Shown here: one piece after another, positions 50,799 to 52,121 of the stretch | How positions within the stretch are numbered: the first letter of the stretch is position 1 | Layout: each line of letters starts with the position of its first letter | Assembly: GCF_028289625.1 (NCBI RefSeq) | Contig: NZ_JANQOM010000036.1 | Span: 1 to 52,121, forward strand | Source of the DNA: Winogradskyella sp. | GTDB lineage: Bacteria > Bacteroidota > Bacteroidia > Flavobacteriales > Flavobacteriaceae | Length of the DNA: 52,121 nucleotides | Direction: 5' to 3' | The notes under the pieces: generated by a model | What the model saw: the letters and a program-made list of their open reading frames with translations, nothing else | Told to the model about the DNA's origin: nothing | The model's database searches: none | Translations under genes and position numbers: made by a program

Positions 50799-51827
50799 AT
50801 GATAAAAAACAAAAAAGCCAAGTGGATTGTACGAATTTTGTTGTTCGTTGGAACAGCAATATCCATGTTTTTCGTGCCTTGGATTTTGGTAAAAGCTTGG
50901 ATTTTACCGCTACCGGATAATGTTCAAGAACAGGTAGATGAAGCCATTGGTTATGGATTTGATGGCATGATTGTTTATGTTGACGAAGAAGGAAAACCAC
51001 CAGCGTTTTATACAGGTGGTTGGAAAGATCGCGAAAATAAAATACAAGCTGATTCAAAATCATTATTCAAAATTGCCAGCATTAGTAAGTTATATACAGC
51101 TGTTTCCATCACCAAAATGGTCAAAGAAAAGCGTTTATCTTTAGACGAAACGCTTGCCGATTACTTTCCAGAACTTGAAGGGAGAATAGAAAATGCAGAA
51201 AGAATCACCTTGAAGATGATGGTTCAACATCGGTCTGGAATCCCCAATTTTACAGATAATCCTGCTTTTTGGGAAAACGAACAGGAAAATGGTAAAGATG
51301 CTCTTGAATTTGCCCTCGATTTACCAGCTAGTTTTAAACCTGATAAAGGATATGAATATTCAAACACGAATTATTTGTTGCTTCGCAGGATTATGGATAA
51401 TGTATTAGGATATAACCACCATGAGTATATCAAAGAGAAAATATTGATACCACTTGAGCTGAAAAATACTTTTTTTTCGCTTAACGAAGTTGATTTAGAT
51501 GATGTAATGAGTGGATATTATGTTGGATATGATGAAGATTTTAAAGCTAATGAGTACGGAATGTTAGCAACAGCAGAAGATGTCGGAATATTTTTGCGCG
51601 CCTTAAATGATGGTTCTGTATTTGATGAAGGAGAACAGCAAATCTATCCTTACGTCTACGACCATGGAGGTTTAGTTATTGGTTATCAGAGCCTTGCAGA
51701 ATACCATAAGGATATAGACACGGTTGTTGTTCAATTCATTAATACAACTGATTTTAATGGATATGAATGGAACTTATCCGAAATTATAATTAACCGCATC
51801 GTTAAGATAATTAAAAGAAATACATAA
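50799..51827 (+). CDS. Beta-lactamase-fold serine hydrolase, membrane-anchored
   Basis: 342 residues. An uncleaved signal/anchor (about 7-32, WIVRILLFVGTAISMFFVPW) lacks a lipobox. Active-site motifs are S94-I-S-K97 (ASISKLYTA), Y187-S-N189 (EYSNTNY) and the C-terminal DHGGLVIGY. It also carries VQHRSGIPNF after the first helix, usual in this fold. It probably cleaves small esters or peptides at the cell envelope. It is paired with the DUF6090 gene and followed closely by an SDR-type gene (8 bp). It is the third hydrolase of this fold in the region. Confidence 0.86.
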   Translation: MIKNKKAKWIVRILLFVGTAISMFFVPWILVKAWILPLPDNVQEQVDEAIGYGFDGMIVYVDEEGKPPAFYTGGWKDRENKIQADSKSLFKIASISKLYTAVSITKMVKEKRLSLDETLADYFPELEGRIENAERITLKMMVQHRSGIPNFTDNPAFWENEQENGKDALEFALDLPASFKPDKGYEYSNTNYLLLRRIMDNVLGYNHHEYIKEKILIPLELKNTFFSLNEVDLDDVMSGYYVGYDEDFKANEYGMLATAEDVGIFLRALNDGSVFDEGEQQIYPYVYDHGGLVIGYQSLAEYHKDIDTVVVQFINTTDFNGYEWNLSEIIINRIVKIIKRNT

Positions 51828-51834
51828 ACAAGAA

Positions 51835-52121
51835 ATGAAAGTCTTAGTAGTGGGTGCAAGCGGTGCGACAGGAAGGTATTTAGTTAATCAGCTTCTAATT
51901 CAAGGAAATGAAGTTAAAGTAATAGTTCGTACTACTCAAAACTTACCAGGATTTTGGAAAGATAATGCTATGGTACAAATTATAACAGCTAGTATACTGG
52001 AATTAAGTGACGAAGAAATAAGTAAATATGTTTCTGATTGTCATTCGGTTGCATCTTGTCTTGGACATAATTTGAATTGGAAAGGTATTTACGGTAAACC
52101 TAGAAAGCTTGTCACCGATGC
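51835..52121 (+). CDS. NAD(P)-binding (NmrA/SDR-like) protein, 5' part only
   Basis: The frame opens MKVLVVGASGATGRYLVNQL, the Rossmann GxxGxxG of atypical SDR/NmrA-like proteins (G7-A-S-G-A-T-G13), then VKVIVRTTQNLPGF with Arg at the end of strand 2, favouring NADPH. It runs off the window after 95 codons (VASCLGHNLNWKGIYG), so length and substrate are unknown. It starts 8 bp after the hydrolase gene, suggesting the same transcript. Confidence 0.8.
   Translation, partial: MKVLVVGASGATGRYLVNQLLIQGNEVKVIVRTTQNLPGFWKDNAMVQIITASILELSDEEISKYVSDCHSVASCLGHNLNWKGIYGKPRKLVTD

Overview
The window comes from a member of Bacteroidota, most likely a marine-type Flavobacteriaceae. Evidence: low G+C; promoters of the TTG / TAnnTTTG type; many exported proteins with Bacteroidota lipoboxes; a SusC-like carboxypeptidase-regulatory/plug segment; the Bacteroidota form of YebC (N-terminus MGRAFEFRKARK); and a DUF6090 protein. 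The genus cannot be set from the sequence alone. I see no rRNA, tRNA, CRISPR array, transposase or integrase gene.

Region 1 (1-33,030) is ordinary chromosome. A compact run at 124-4095 holds a 2OG-Fe(II) oxygenase, an SUI1-like factor, a DUF1835 protein, a nucleoside phosphorylase and an NMT1-like solute-binding protein. Next come ung, a Smr-less MutS2, a three-lipoprotein operon whose middle gene is a cholesterol-dependent-cytolysin-like pore former, and a divergent TPR/LuxR-type regulator. A small double-glycine-leader-like peptide gene, a DCC oxidoreductase and a MuiA-like protein with an embedded SusC-like plug segment follow. The minus strand then carries a predicted amidoligase/peptidase cluster (GshB-like ATP-grasp, TerB-like, N-formylglutamate amidohydrolase, QEGLA peptidase), an SLC1 symporter and aroC. 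LpxH-like, GlcD-like, OmpW-like, GcvT, an SDR, PhhB, an S41 protease, a coiled-coil protein and YebC complete the region.

Region 2 (33,079-50,007) is the most unusual part: an integron-like cassette array without an integrase in view. Seventeen short units, nearly all with one gene and all on the plus strand, are separated by imperfectly palindromic sites (mostly 130-200 bp). Each well-kept site starts with a ...AAC box and ends with a GTT... box, has an outer stem (typically GGCTATRAGTA / TACTYATAGCC) set off from the boxes by short unpaired spacers, and a variable tip hairpin whose arms co-vary between copies. In ten of seventeen units the first ten bases of the cassette are the reverse complement (9/10 or 10/10) of the ten bases that open the site at its own end. 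That is the footprint of attC recombination at G^TT. Cassette genes are mostly unknown exported or membrane proteins, plus two class-C beta-lactamase-like hydrolases, a GNAT, a PIN-like protein, a receptor-L-domain lipoprotein, and a trypsin-like protease fused behind a ribosomal Thx-like N-terminus. One cassette gene is broken by a single in-frame TGA.

Region 3 (50,027-52,121) has a DUF6090 membrane protein, a third beta-lactamase-like hydrolase and the start of an NAD(P)-binding protein that runs off the end.
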